DNA from: Glycomyces amatae
GTDB lineage: Bacteria; Actinomycetota; Actinomycetes; Mycobacteriales; Micromonosporaceae
Assembly (NCBI RefSeq): GCF_020991375.1
Contig: NZ_JAJLQZ010000010.1
Span: forward strand, 1-64,000
Reading direction: 5' to 3'
Length of the DNA stretch: 64,000 bases
Shown in pieces: positions 7,814 through 17,090 of the stretch (within the stretch, counting starts at the first letter, position 1; the number at the start of each line of letters is the position of its first letter). The notes under the pieces are model-generated. The model saw only the letters and a program-made list of their open reading frames with translations. It made no database searches and was not told the origin of the DNA. A program made the translations under genes and the position numbers.

Positions 7814-9064
7814 CTACGCCGCGACGAACGCGGCGAGCTTCTCCTCCAGGCCCGCGAGGGCCTCGGCGATCCACGGCATCGCCACCGGGTCGGGCGCCAC
7901 CAGCGCCGCGAGACGCTCCGCATCGGACTCCCCGTAGATCCCCGGGACCGCCACGCGGATCGTCAGCGACGCCGGGTCGTCGCCGAACGCGGTGCCCGGC
8001 AGGACCACGACCCCGAACTCGTCCAGCAGCGCCCGGGCCAGGTCGGCGCTGGTCGCCACGCCCCGGCGGCGGGCCAGGGCCTCGCGCACCGGGCCGAAGT
8101 CGGGCCACACGTAGAAGCCGCCCTGCGGGGCCTCCACGGCGCAGCCGGCGCGCGCGAACGCCCCGGCCACCGCGGTCGCGACCGAGCCGTGCAGCCGCCG
8201 CGACGCCGCCACCCGGTCCACCAGCACCTCCGGGTCCGACCAGGCGTAGGCGGCCGCGTGCTGCATCGGCATCGGCGTCGAGGACCACAGCTCCGAGGCG
8301 ATGCCCCGCACCGACTCCCGCAGCGCCGCCCCCAGCGGCGAGTCGGGGAAGCGCGCCGCGCCGACCCGCCAGCCGCCGAGCGCGTAGTTCTTCGACAGGG
8401 ACGTGGTGGTCACCGTCCGCTCCGGCGCCCACGCGGCGGGGGAGGGGAACGCGCCCTCCTTGAACACCAGGTCCCGGTAGATCTCGTCGGCCACCACGAT
8501 CAGGTCGAGCTCCCGCGCGGCCTCGCACAGGGCCTTCACCGACCGCTCGGAGGCCAGGCGCCCGGTCGGGTTGTCCGGCAGCGTGACCACCACGACCCGC
8601 GGGTCCCGGCCCGCGGCCCGCGCCTCGCGCACGGCCGCGTCCATCGCCTCGGCGTCGGGCACGCCGCCCTCGCCGCGCGGGACCGGCACCCGGAGCGGGT
8701 CGCGACCGAGCAGCTCCGCCTGGGCCGCGTACGACACCCACGCGGGGCTGGGCAGCACCACGTCGCCCCCGACGGCGTGGAGCAGGGCGAACAGCAGCGG
8801 CTTGGAGCCGGGTCCGAGCAGGACCTGCGCGGCGTCGGTGGGGACGCCGCGGCGGGTCCAGTACCCGGCGGCGGCCTCGCGGGCCGGGCCGATCCCGGCC
8901 ACGGGCCCGTAGGAGGCCGTCCCGGCGGCCCGGCCGAGGTAGCGGCTCAGCATGGGGTGCACCGGAATCCCCGCTTCACCGAAGCCGAGTGCGAGCACCT
9001 CCTGCCCGGCGGCCCGGCGCGCGGCGGTCGCTTCGTTGGCGGCGAGAGTGGCGGAGACGGTCAC
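7814..9064 (-). CDS. PLP-dependent aminotransferase, class I/II fold
   Basis: This 416-aa fold-type I PLP enzyme has the substrate-loop region ASYGPVAGI, the NPTGR motif after the sheet that ends DPRVVVVTLPD, the DEIYRDL aspartate that binds the pyridine nitrogen, and the Schiff-base lysine in SLSKNYALGGWRVG. It transfers amino groups between an amino acid and an oxo acid; which ones cannot be inferred. The GTG start follows a GGGAG site. It is divergent from a LysR gene with a 102-bp shared promoter region, so LysR control is likely. Confidence 0.9.
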   Translation of the reverse strand: MTVSATLAANEATAARRAAGQEVLALGFGEAGIPVHPMLSRYLGRAAGTASYGPVAGIGPAREAAAGYWTRRGVPTDAAQVLLGPGSKPLLFALLHAVGGDVVLPSPAWVSYAAQAELLGRDPLRVPVPRGEGGVPDAEAMDAAVREARAAGRDPRVVVVTLPDNPTGRLASERSVKALCEAARELDLIVVADEIYRDLVFKEGAFPSPAAWAPERTVTTTSLSKNYALGGWRVGAARFPDSPLGAALRESVRGIASELWSSTPMPMQHAAAYAWSDPEVLVDRVAASRRLHGSVATAVAGAFARAGCAVEAPQGGFYVWPDFGPVREALARRRGVATSADLARALLDEFGVVVLPGTAFGDDPASLTIRVAVPGIYGESDAERLAALVAPDPVAMPWIAEALAGLEEKLAAFVAA

Positions 9065-9153
9065 TGGTGACTCCCTGTTGCGTGTCGTGTCTGACGGTGC
9101 CCAGAGTCCTCCGCCGCGAGCATCAACGCAAGTATTTCTACCTTTCGCCGAGG

Positions 9154-9168
9154 ATAAGATTTCCTTAT
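9154..9168 (+). promoter_or_regulatory. T-N11-A LysR box overlapping the lysR start; also the -10 element
   Basis: ATAAG-ATTTC-CTTAT is a perfect 5-bp inverted repeat that fits the T-N11-A rule for LysR proteins. TAAGAT (9155-9160) inside it is also a good -10 hexamer placed 6 nt before the ATG at 9167, which implies a leaderless message. A bound LysR protein would cover both, consistent with autorepression. Confidence 0.6.
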
Positions 9169-10087
9169 GCTCGACGTTCGCCGCCTGCGGCTCCTCTACG
9201 AGTTCGCCGCCCAGGGATCGATAGCCGCCACTGCCTTGGCGACCGGCCAGACCGCCTCGGCGGTCTCGCAGCAGCTCGCCGCCCTGGAGAAGGAGACCGG
9301 CGTGGCCCTCCTCGAACGCACCGCCCGGTCGGCCCAGCTGACCGACGCCGGGCGCCGGCTCGTGGAGCACACCGCGCGCATCATCGAGGCGATCGACGCC
9401 GCCGAGACCGACCTCGCCGCCGAGGCCGCCGAGCCCCGCGGCCGGGTCACCGTGACCGCGTTCCCCACCGTCGCGGTCGCGCTGGCCGGGCCGATGGTCC
9501 GGCGCCTGCGCCGCTACCCCGAGCTCCAGATGGTCCTGCGCCAGCAGCTGACGGTCTCCGAGTCGCTGGCGCGCGTGCGCTCGGGGGAGATCGACCTGGC
9601 CCTCATCGACGACTGGTCGGGTCAGCGCCGCCCCGCGACGGCCGGGCCGCTGACCTTCCACCACCTGGTGAACGACCCGCTCGTGGTCGCGCTGCCGGTC
9701 CGCCACCCCCTGGCGGACCGGGAGGTCCTGTCGGCGCACGAGCTGGCCGGGGAGTCGTGGATCGCCTCCCCGGAGGGCGAGCCGTCGCGGACGGCGCTCG
9801 ACCGGCTGTGGCGGGCCGAGGGCATCACCGCGCCGGTCTCGGAGTTCGAGGGCCTGGACACCATCCTCACGCTCGTGGCCAAGGGCCTGGGGGTGACCGT
9901 GGCGCCGTGGATGGCGGCGGCCGAGCGCCGGGACGTGGCGGTGCGCCGCTTCGCCGAGGCCATGCCGGGCCGGGACGTGTACGTGGTCCACCGGACGGCC
10001 TCGACGGGCCGCCCGGCGGTGATGACGGTGCTCCAGGCGCTCCACCAGGCGGCCCGCAAGCTCATGGCCGCCGCCGAGCGCTTCTGA
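9167..10087 (+). CDS. LysR-family transcriptional regulator
   Basis: This 306-aa regulator has the LysR winged helix-turn-helix (about 3-60, with TASAVSQQLAALEKETGVALLER) and a periplasmic-binding-like effector domain (about 90-290). It is divergent from the aminotransferase gene, the usual arrangement for a LysR regulator and its target. The start codon lies inside a T-N11-A box, and no ribosome site precedes it, so translation is probably leaderless. The effector is unknown but may be an amino acid or oxo acid, given the neighbour. Confidence 0.92.
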   Translation: MLDVRRLRLLYEFAAQGSIAATALATGQTASAVSQQLAALEKETGVALLERTARSAQLTDAGRRLVEHTARIIEAIDAAETDLAAEAAEPRGRVTVTAFPTVAVALAGPMVRRLRRYPELQMVLRQQLTVSESLARVRSGEIDLALIDDWSGQRRPATAGPLTFHHLVNDPLVVALPVRHPLADREVLSAHELAGESWIASPEGEPSRTALDRLWRAEGITAPVSEFEGLDTILTLVAKGLGVTVAPWMAAAERRDVAVRRFAEAMPGRDVYVVHRTASTGRPAVMTVLQALHQAARKLMAAAERF

Positions 10088-10106
10088 CCCGCGCCCTGCG
10101 GGGGTT
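10088..10106 (+). terminator. Terminator after lysR
   Basis: CCCGC and GCGGG pair around a 5-nt loop and are followed by GG and a TTTT run. The element lies in the 27-bp gap to the convergent YibE/F gene. Confidence 0.6.
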
Positions 10107-10114
10107 TTCAGGCT

Positions 10115-11380
10115 TCAGCGCAGGTGCGAAGGGGGATAAGGCGACTCGTCCTCGTCCCACGCCCGCGCCGCCGGGTCCGGCTTCGGCGGCTTCGGCCGGG
10201 GCGCCTGCTCCTTCGGGGCCTTCTCCCGCGGCGTGCGCCGCGCGAGCACCGCGGCCAGCCAGGTCGTGACCGGGACGGCCGCGATCAGCCCCAGCGTGCC
10301 CGCGACCGACCGCACGATCTCGGTCGCGATCGTCTGGCTCGTGAGCACCTGGTCCATGGGCCGCCCGGCCGCGGCGATGAGCACCAGCAGCGGCAGCGAG
10401 GCGCCCGCGTACGCCAGCACCAGGGTGTTCACCACCGACGCGAGGTGGTCGCGCCCGACCCGCATGCCCGACTTGAACAGCCGCGCCGGCCCCCACCGCG
10501 GGTTCGCCTTCGCGACCTCGTCCACCGTGGCCGCCTGCGAGACCGTCACGTCGTCGATGACGCCGAGCGCGCCGATGAGGATGCCCGCCAGGAGCAGCCC
10601 CGACATGTCGATCGGGTACTGGAGCGCGAGGTTCGTGGTGTTCTCGTCGAGGACCCCGTTGAGCTTCGCGAGCCGCACCGCCGCCTGCGCCAGGAGCACC
10701 GTGAGCACCAGGGACGCGAGCGTCCCCACCACGGCCACGGTCGTGGTCCGGTTCCACCCGTGCGACAGGTACAGCGACACGAGCATGATCGCGGCCGCCC
10801 CGACGACCGCGACCAGGATCGGCGAGGACCCGTCGAGGATCGCCGGGACCATGAACAGCAGCACCACCGCGAACGTCACGGCGAGGCCGATCAGGGACCG
10901 CACCCCCTTCCAGCGGCCGAACGCGATCACCGCCAGGGCGAAGGCGATCACCAGCGCCCACAGCGCGCCGGAGCGGTCGTGGTCGATGATGTGGAACTGC
11001 TGGCCCGAGACCGAGTCGGGCGTGTAGAGGATGATGACGTCGTCCCCGGCGGCCACCACCGGCGCGCCCGGGCCGCTCGGGATGTCGACGACCGTCTCCT
11101 CGCCGGCGTGCTCGCCGCTGGTCAGGCGCACGACGACGTCGCCGCACACGGTGGCCTGGAGCTGCTCGTTCAGCGCGGCGTCGGCCTCGTCGCACTCGGT
11201 CTCGTGCACCGAGACGACGTCGCCGTCCACCTCGGTGCCGTAGGCCTCGGCCGCGGCGTCCTCGACCCCCTGGGGCCACAGCAGGACCATGCCGAGGACC
11301 GTGGCGACCGCGGCGGGGACCAGGATCCACAGGGCGGCGCGGGGGACGGCGTCGTTCGGGACGGTATGGACGTGGTTCAC
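10115..11380 (-). CDS. YibE/F family multi-pass membrane protein
   Basis: This 421-aa protein has one N-terminal membrane helix, an extracytoplasmic domain of ~100 residues, then about seven further helices, including GILIGALGVIDDVTVSQAATVDEVAK, the diagnostic stretch of YibE/F proteins. The C-terminus is a Pro/Lys-rich cytoplasmic tail. The molecular function of the family is not established. The GTG start is preceded by TAAGCT 7 nt upstream (plus-strand 11388-11393) and no ribosome site, which suggests a leaderless transcript. Confidence 0.88.
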   Translation of the reverse strand: MNHVHTVPNDAVPRAALWILVPAAVATVLGMVLLWPQGVEDAAAEAYGTEVDGDVVSVHETECDEADAALNEQLQATVCGDVVVRLTSGEHAGEETVVDIPSGPGAPVVAAGDDVIILYTPDSVSGQQFHIIDHDRSGALWALVIAFALAVIAFGRWKGVRSLIGLAVTFAVVLLFMVPAILDGSSPILVAVVGAAAIMLVSLYLSHGWNRTTTVAVVGTLASLVLTVLLAQAAVRLAKLNGVLDENTTNLALQYPIDMSGLLLAGILIGALGVIDDVTVSQAATVDEVAKANPRWGPARLFKSGMRVGRDHLASVVNTLVLAYAGASLPLLVLIAAAGRPMDQVLTSQTIATEIVRSVAGTLGLIAAVPVTTWLAAVLARRTPREKAPKEQAPRPKPPKPDPAARAWDEDESPYPPSHLR

Positions 11381-11518
11381 GTTGCCGAGCTTACGATCCC
11401 GATCCGGCCGCGCGTCGGAGCCGCGGCGGCGCGGCACGCCGCCGGGCGTCCGCGCGGCGGACTGTTCAGAAGGTGACGAATGGGTTACCAGGGGTTTCGG
11501 TCTGTAGCGCTCCAGTCT

Positions 11519-12301
11519 CTATACGTCAACGGGATCGACCCATCGGACCGCGGAGTAATTGCGCCACAAGTGGAGCAGTGCCGGGTCTCCGTGGACTGAC
11601 AGGTCGTCGAAGGGCAGCCGGTTCCACAGCGCCAGGTACAGCAGCTCCACCGGGCCCTCGATGACGCAGTGCGGGGTCTCGACCTCGCTGAACGTCACGA
11701 GCGGGCCCGTGTCGGTGGGGTGGATGTACCAGTCGCCGCGGCCTGGGGGCAGGTCGCTGGCGTGGATGTGGAGCACTGACGGCCGCAGTGCCCGCACCCG
11801 GCTCGACGGCCTGCCGTGGAAGCCCAGCAGCAGCTCGTCGATGCCGTCGGCCGCGAAGTCGGGGCCGACCGGTGATATCTCGTCGCCGCGCGCCTGTTCG
11901 GCGTCGACGCGGTGGATGGTGGTCTCGTGGGCCTGTCTGCGGACCCAGAAGCGCCGTGAGGACTGAGAGGGGAACACCTGCCAGCACTGGAGGTCGTCAG
12001 GTGCGTCCTCCAGTGTGGCCGCGAGCCGGTCGAGGCCCTCGCGCACCCAGTCGACCAGCAGGTCGTCGTGGGGCAGGGGCCCCACGATCCGCTGGAGGTC
12101 CTGCTTCCTGGGGTCGTGAGGCAGCGCTCCGCCGACGATCGCCGCCGCCCAGCGATGGACGGTCCCGATATGGGTCAAGAGGTCCTTGACGACCCAGCCC
12201 GGGCAGGTGGGCACGATGGCGTTGAGCGCGAGTTCCCCACCAGCGACAGCGATCCGCTCCCCTTCGGTCCGCAGCACGTTGATTTGATCGCCGATGTTCA
12301 T
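11519..12301 (-). CDS. Maleylpyruvate isomerase-family mycothiol-dependent enzyme
   Basis: This 260-aa protein has an N-terminal DinB-like/MDMPI four-helix domain (about 1-150). The metal-site pattern includes the histidine in DLLTHIGTVHRW and the HETTIHRVDAE motif. It also has a C-terminal MDMPI-type domain. Such enzymes use mycothiol, the actinobacterial thiol, in isomerisation or conjugation reactions. The substrate here is unknown. The ATG at 12301 is preceded immediately by AGAGG. A longer form (20 extra residues) is possible. It stands alone between the YibE/F gene and the divergent TenI-like gene. Confidence 0.8.
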   Translation of the reverse strand: MNIGDQINVLRTEGERIAVAGGELALNAIVPTCPGWVVKDLLTHIGTVHRWAAAIVGGALPHDPRKQDLQRIVGPLPHDDLLVDWVREGLDRLAATLEDAPDDLQCWQVFPSQSSRRFWVRRQAHETTIHRVDAEQARGDEISPVGPDFAADGIDELLLGFHGRPSSRVRALRPSVLHIHASDLPPGRGDWYIHPTDTGPLVTFSEVETPHCVIEGPVELLYLALWNRLPFDDLSVHGDPALLHLWRNYSAVRWVDPVDV

Positions 12302-12444
12302 CCTCTGAAGTTTCGCACCTGTGTCGTGAATTACGCAAGTTCGAGACGTGGACCGATACACAAGCGTTAAACCGGTGTAGCAGCGGCGAGTCAGGCGAAA
12401 GCGACTCCCGGAACACCGGCCACTCCGGATAGGCTCGGATCCCC

Positions 12445-13008
12445 ATGCATCCGCTCCTGGTCGTCTCCGACGCGCCCCGGTGCCCGCGGCCCCTCGCCGA
12501 GCAGGTCGCGCTGGCGCTGCGCGGCGGCCCGTTCGCGCTCGTCCTGCGCGACAAGCACCTGCCGTGGGAGGCCCGCCTCGCCCTGGCCGCGGCTCTGCGG
12601 CCGGTCCTGGAGGACGCGGGCGGCACGCTCATCGTCGCCGACCCGGCCGCGCCCGTCGCGGCCGCGCACCTCTCGGCCCGCTTCCCGGTCCCGGCGCCGC
12701 GGCCCGCGCTGCTGGGCCGCTCCGTCCACGCCGGGGAGCGCATCGACCCCGGGCTCGACTACTGCACCTACTCGCCGGTCTGGCCCACCGCGTCCAAGCC
12801 CGGCTACGGCCCCGCCGCGGGCACGGACGGGCTGGCCGCGGTGTGCGGGGGACCGGTCCCCGTGTTCGCGCTCGGCGGCGTCACCGGCCCCGACCGCGCC
12901 CGCGCCGCGAGGGAGGCGGGCGCGGCGGGGGTCGCGGTCATGGGCGCGGTGATGCGCGCCGCCGACCCGGAGCGCGCGGTGCGCGGGCTCCGGGAGGCGC
13001 TCCTCTAG
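12445..13008 (+). CDS. Thiamine phosphate synthase/TenI-like TIM-barrel protein
   Basis: This 187-aa protein follows the ThiE/TenI barrel: LRDK near the first strands, [20 protein letters not shown] in the phosphate-loop region, FALGGV and VAVMGAVM near the end. It is shorter than typical ThiE (about 210 aa), which fits TenI (thiazole tautomerase-like) better than full ThiE. No other thiamine gene and no TPP riboswitch is nearby, so the role is open. Its last 4 bases overlap the stop codon of the convergent beta-glucosidase gene. Confidence 0.72.
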   Translation: MHPLLVVSDAPRCPRPLAEQVALALRGGPFALVLRDKHLPWEARLALAAALRPVLEDAGGTLIVADPAAPVAAAHLSARFPVPAPRPALLGRSVHAGERIDPGLDYCTYSPVWPTASKPGYGPAAGTDGLAAVCGGPVPVFALGGVTGPDRARAAREAGAAGVAVMGAVMRAADPERAVRGLREALL

Positions 13009-14351
13009 CGCTCCAGCCCGTTCGCCTCGATGACGCCGGCGTAGAACTTGGCGCTGGACTTGGGGGTCCGCTTCTGGGTCGCGTAGTCGACGTGGACGAT
13101 GCCGAAGCGCTTGTCGTAGCCGAAGGCCCACTCGAAGTTGTCCATGAGGGACCAGGCGGTGTAGCCGCGGACGTCCGCGCCCGCCTCGATCGCGTCGTGG
13201 ACCGCCGCGATGTGCGCGCGCAGGTAGGCGACGCGCTCGACGTCGTCGACCTCGCCGTCCTCGCCGGGCCCGGTCGGGTAGGCCGCGCCGTTCTCGGTGA
13301 TCATGGTCGGCACGTTGTAGTCCTTGTGCAGGCGCACCAGCAGGTCCGTCAGGCCGGACGCCTCGATCGGCCAGCCCATGTCGGTGAACTCCAGGCCCTC
13401 GGGGGTCCAGGTCTCGATCCCGGCCGAGCCGGGCTGCACGTCGGACTCGGGGGCGTCGGGGTTCACCCGGAACCAGGTGGGGTTGTAGTAGTTGACGCCG
13501 AGCAGGTCGATCGGCTGGTTGATCTGGTCGAGGTCGCCGTCGCGCACGAAGGACCAGTCGGTGTGGTGCGCGGTCCGCTCGAGCATCTCGGCGGGGTACT
13601 CGCCCTTGAGGATCGGGTCGAAGAAGACCCGGTTCGCGAGTCCGTCGGCGATTCGCACGGCCTCCTCGTCGCCGCGGCACTGGGTCGGGTTGAGCGCGAT
13701 CGAGACCCGCTCGGCGCCGGCGGCGCGCAGCGCCTGCACGGCGAGGCCGTGGGCGAGGTTGAGGTGGTGGGCCGCGGCGAGCGCCGCGGCGGGCTCGGTG
13801 CGCCCGGGGGCGTGGTGGCCGTTGCCGTAGCCGAGGAACGCCGAGCACCACGGCTCGTTCAGGGTCCACCAGGTGTGGACGCGGTCGGAGAGCCGGCCCG
13901 CGACGATCGCGGCGTACTCGCCGAAGCGCTCGGCGGTCTCGCGCTCGGGCCAGCCGCCGCGGTCCTCGAAGCCCTGCGGCAGGTCCCAGTGGTAGAGCGT
14001 CGGCATCGGCTTGATCCCGGCGGCGACCAGCTTGTCGACGAGCCGGTCGTAGAAGTCGAGCCCCGCCGGGTTGGCGGGGCCCGTGCCGTCGGGCTGGATG
14101 CGCGGCCACGCGATCGAGAACCGGTAGGTGTCGAGGCCCAGCGACGCCATGAGGGCGACGTCCTCGTCGAGGCGGTGGTAGTGGTCGCAGGCGACGCGGC
14201 CGGTCTGGCCGCGCCAGGTCTTCCCCGGCGTGTCCGCGAACGTGTCCCAGATGGAGGGCCCGCGCCCGTCCTCGGCGGCGGCGCCCTCGACCTGGTAGGA
14301 GGCCGTCGCGGTTCCCCAGAGGAAGCCCTCGGGGAAGGTCAGCTGCGTCAT
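13005..14351 (-). CDS. GH1 beta-glucosidase
   Basis: This 448-aa cytoplasmic glycoside hydrolase family 1 enzyme opens with [19 protein letters not shown]. The acid/base glutamate lies in TLNEPWCS and the nucleophile glutamate in [24 protein letters not shown] segment lines the glucone site. It hydrolyses beta-glucosides such as cellobiose imported by the divergent ABC transporter. The ATG is preceded by AAAGG. The CebR-like box in the shared upstream region suggests cellobiose- or beta-glucoside-responsive repression. Confidence 0.95.
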   Translation of the reverse strand: MTQLTFPEGFLWGTATASYQVEGAAAEDGRGPSIWDTFADTPGKTWRGQTGRVACDHYHRLDEDVALMASLGLDTYRFSIAWPRIQPDGTGPANPAGLDFYDRLVDKLVAAGIKPMPTLYHWDLPQGFEDRGGWPERETAERFGEYAAIVAGRLSDRVHTWWTLNEPWCSAFLGYGNGHHAPGRTEPAAALAAAHHLNLAHGLAVQALRAAGAERVSIALNPTQCRGDEEAVRIADGLANRVFFDPILKGEYPAEMLERTAHHTDWSFVRDGDLDQINQPIDLLGVNYYNPTWFRVNPDAPESDVQPGSAGIETWTPEGLEFTDMGWPIEASGLTDLLVRLHKDYNVPTMITENGAAYPTGPGEDGEVDDVERVAYLRAHIAAVHDAIEAGADVRGYTAWSLMDNFEWAFGYDKRFGIVHVDYATQKRTPKSSAKFYAGVIEANGLER

Positions 14352-14455
14352 CGGATGACACCTTTCTCGGCGATGAGTTTCGTGAACGCGAGCCGCCTGG
14401 GAGTGCGCCGGCCCGCGCCGCAAGTGAGTTGCCGGGCCTCGGAATGATACGTCAC

Positions 14456-14469
14456 TGGTATCGCTCCCA
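14456..14469. promoter_or_regulatory. CebR/LacI-type operator between beta-glucosidase and ABC transporter
   Basis: TGGTATCGCTCCCA matches 12 of 14 positions of the CebR box TGGGAGCGCTCCCA known from actinomycete cellulose and cellooligosaccharide regulons. It lies in the 346-bp divergent region, 105 bp upstream of the bgl start. A weaker half-matching site is at 14486-14499. The repressor gene itself is not in the window. Confidence 0.7.
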
Positions 14470-14530
14470 TGACACGGGTCTCAACAGATATCGATCCAAT
14501 CGCATCCAGTAACGATTCGGCAATGCAGAC

Positions 14531-14559
14531 TTGACATTCAGTGTTACTCAGAGCACGAT
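14531..14559 (+). promoter_or_regulatory. Promoter of the beta-glucoside ABC transporter operon
   Basis: TTGACA (14531-14536) and CACGAT (14554-14559) are separated by 17 bp. This gives a leader of about 130 nt before the binding-protein ATG. The rest of the 14352-14697 divergent region holds the operator at 14456-14469 and nothing coding that I can support. Confidence 0.6.
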
Positions 14560-14697
14560 TGCCAGCGTCGCCCGACGGCGGGTGAGGCGGTCCCTACCAG
14601 GGAACGGACCGGGTGAGAGCGGTTCCGCGAATGGTCGGGACAGGGAGGCAGTCGGACTCGCCGGGCTGACAACACCTGCGAAGAGAGGGAAACCCCG

Positions 14698-16026
14698 ATG
14701 AGCAAGACCCGACGAATTTCCTGCCTTGCGGCTGCCGCCGGTGCCATCGCGCTCGCCGCGACGGCGTGCGGCGCGCCGGAGGACGAGGACAGCTCGCGCG
14801 GCGAGGTCCCGGAGGAGGCCCAGGACTGCGCGAACTACGACTTCGGCTCCTTCGACGGAGAGACGGTCACCATCCTCGGCTCCATCCGCGACCAGGAGGC
14901 CGACGAGATGATGGCCGCCTGGGCGTTCTTCGAGGAGTGCACCGGCGTCAACATCGACTACGAGGGCACCGGCGAGTTCGAGGCCGACATGGCGGTCCGC
15001 GTCGACGGCGGCAACGCCCCCGACATCGCGCTGTTCCCGCAACCGGGCCTCATGTCCAACTTCAAGGACAGCCTCGTCCCCGCGTCCGAAGAGGTCACCG
15101 CCCTGGCGACCGAGGGCTGGACCGAGGACTGGCTGAACTACGGCACGATCGACGGCCAGCTGTACGCGGCGCCGAACTCGTCCAACGCGAAGTCCTTCAT
15201 CTGGTACTCGCCGACGTTCTTCAGCGAGAACGGGTACGAGGTCCCCAAGACCTGGGACGAGCTGATGACGCTCTCGGACACCATCGCCGACTCCGGCATC
15301 ACGCCGTGGTGCGCGGGCTTCGAGTCCGGCGGCGCCACCGGCTGGCCGGGCACCGACTGGATCGAGGACATCGTCCTGCGCGAGGGCACCGACGTGTACG
15401 ACCAGTGGGTCAGCCACGAGATCCCGTTCAACGACCCGCAGATCGTCGAGGCCATCGAGAAGGCCGGCACGGTCCTGACCAATGAGGACTACGTCTTCAA
15501 CGGCACCGACACGATCGCGTCGACGCCGTTCCAGGAGGCCGGCCACCCGATCCTCGACGGCAGCTGCGCCTTCTACCGGATGGCGTCCTTCTACGGCGCC
15601 ATGTGGCCCGAGGGCACGAACGTGGCCGAGGACGGCGACGTCTTCGCGTTCCAGTTCCCCGAGACCAACGAGGGCGACAAGACCATGCTGGTCGGCGGCG
15701 AGTTCGTGGCCGCGTTCAGCGACTCCGAGGCCACCGAGGCCACCCGCCAGTACCTGGCCAGCGAGGTCTACCACAACGCCCGCCTCCAGACCGGCCCGTG
15801 GAGCACCGCCCACCAGGGCGTGGACCCGAACAACGCGACCACGCCGATCAACGTGCTCGCCACGCAGATCCTGACCGACCCGTCGGTCACCGTCCGCTTC
15901 GACGGCTCGGACCTCATGCCCGGCGAGGTCGGCGCCTCGTCCTTCTGGACCGGCATCATCGAGTGGGTCAGCGGCGACAAGGACGCCCAGCAGATGGCCG
16001 ACGACATCGAGGCCTCCTGGCCGTAG
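14698..16026 (+). CDS. ABC transporter sugar-binding lipoprotein (family 1)
   Basis: This 442-aa extracellular solute-binding protein begins with a lipoprotein signal (KTRR, a hydrophobic stretch, then LAATAC with the lipidated Cys near residue 23), followed by an acidic linker. The body follows the family 1 carbohydrate-binding fold (TILGSIRDQEADEMMAAW, NAPDIALFPQPG). It would capture beta-glucosides or oligosaccharides outside the membrane for the two permeases that follow. The ATG is preceded by GAGAGGG. A strong hairpin separates it from the permease genes. Confidence 0.9.
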   Translation: MSKTRRISCLAAAAGAIALAATACGAPEDEDSSRGEVPEEAQDCANYDFGSFDGETVTILGSIRDQEADEMMAAWAFFEECTGVNIDYEGTGEFEADMAVRVDGGNAPDIALFPQPGLMSNFKDSLVPASEEVTALATEGWTEDWLNYGTIDGQLYAAPNSSNAKSFIWYSPTFFSENGYEVPKTWDELMTLSDTIADSGITPWCAGFESGGATGWPGTDWIEDIVLREGTDVYDQWVSHEIPFNDPQIVEAIEKAGTVLTNEDYVFNGTDTIASTPFQEAGHPILDGSCAFYRMASFYGAMWPEGTNVAEDGDVFAFQFPETNEGDKTMLVGGEFVAAFSDSEATEATRQYLASEVYHNARLQTGPWSTAHQGVDPNNATTPINVLATQILTDPSVTVRFDGSDLMPGEVGASSFWTGIIEWVSGDKDAQQMADDIEASWP

Positions 16027-16054
16027 GGCCGGGCCCGTGTAGCTGACAATGAAA

Positions 16055-16083
16055 CCGAGCGGGGCCGGACCGGCCCCGCTCGG
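16055..16083 (+). other. Intercistronic hairpin between binding-protein and permease genes
   Basis: A perfect 12-bp stem (16055-16066 with 16072-16083) and a 5-nt loop lie 28 nt after the binding-protein stop and 32 nt before the first permease start. In comparable operons such structures protect the upstream message or reduce read-through, so that binding protein exceeds permease. Confidence 0.75.
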
Positions 16084-16115
16084 CCCCATTGCCCGGACAA
16101 CTGGAGTCACAACAC

Positions 16116-17090
16116 GTGGACATCTCCGATTACACCGACCGGTTCGGCCTCCTCGCCGTGGGCCTGGTCGCGTTCCTCGCGATCCTCATGGCCCTCTACG
16201 GACTCGCCGAACTCGCCTCCCGCCGCGACCGCAGCCGCGCGGTCGCCTTCGTCTTCCTGGCCCCGGCGGTGCTGTTCCTCCTCGTCGGCCTGGTCTACCC
16301 GGCCGTGCGCACCGTCATCATGTCCTTCTTCTCCGGCGACGGCTCCGAGTTCGTCGGCCTGGACAACTACGCCTGGGCCGTCTCCGACCCCGACGCCCTC
16401 CAGATCCTCGTCAACACCGCACTGTGGATCGTCATCGTCCCGCTGCTGTCGACGGCCCTCGGCCTGCTCTACGCCGTCCTCATCGACGGCCGGCGCGGCG
16501 AGCGGGTCTTCAAGGCCCTCGTGTTCCTGCCCATGGGCATCTCGTTCGTGGGCGCCGCGATCATCTGGAAGTTCGTCTACCAGTACGACGCCTCCGGCGA
16601 CCAGATCGGCCTGCTCAACCAGCTGCTCGTCTGGCTCGGCGCCGACCCGGTCAACTGGCTCACCGAGTCGCCGTGGAACAACTTCCTGCTCATGGTCGTC
16701 CTCATCTGGATCGAGGTCGGCTTCGCCACGGTGGTCCTGTCCGCCGCGCTCAAGGGCGTGCCGAACGAGATCGTCGAGGCCGCCCGCATCGACGGCGCCA
16801 GCCCGGCCGAGATCTTCTGGAACGTCACCGTCCCGTCGATCCGCTCGGCCATCGTCGTCGTCGCCGTCACCGTCTTCATCGCCACGCTCAAGCTGTTCGA
16901 CATCGTGCGCGCGATGACCGGCGGCCACTACGACACCGACGTCCTCGCCCACAACATGGTCGAGCAGGCCTTCCGGCTCAACAACGACGGGCGCGGCGCC
17001 ACCATGGCCGTGCTGCTGTTCCTGCTCGTCGTCCCCGTCGTCATCTACCAGGTGCGCAACATGCGCCGCCAGGAACTGGAGGCCCGATGA
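16116..17090 (+). CDS. Sugar ABC transporter permease (MalF-like)
   Basis: This 324-aa integral membrane protein has about seven predicted helices and the EAA loop EIVEAARIDGASPAEIFWNVTVP, which contacts the ATPase. The N-terminus includes an extra helix before the charged SRRDRSR stretch. The GTG chosen has GGAG 9 nt upstream (16103-16106). Its stop overlaps the start of the next permease (ATGA), so the two are translationally coupled. No ATPase gene is adjacent; a shared MsiK-type ATPase elsewhere is the usual actinobacterial solution. Confidence 0.9.
   Translation: MDISDYTDRFGLLAVGLVAFLAILMALYGLAELASRRDRSRAVAFVFLAPAVLFLLVGLVYPAVRTVIMSFFSGDGSEFVGLDNYAWAVSDPDALQILVNTALWIVIVPLLSTALGLLYAVLIDGRRGERVFKALVFLPMGISFVGAAIIWKFVYQYDASGDQIGLLNQLLVWLGADPVNWLTESPWNNFLLMVVLIWIEVGFATVVLSAALKGVPNEIVEAARIDGASPAEIFWNVTVPSIRSAIVVVAVTVFIATLKLFDIVRAMTGGHYDTDVLAHNMVEQAFRLNNDGRGATMAVLLFLLVVPVVIYQVRNMRRQELEAR

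Noticed and set aside
12302-12444. TPP riboswitch in front of the TenI/ThiE-like gene
   Set aside because: The 143-bp divergent region lacks the CTGAGA/ACCTGA core of the thi-box.
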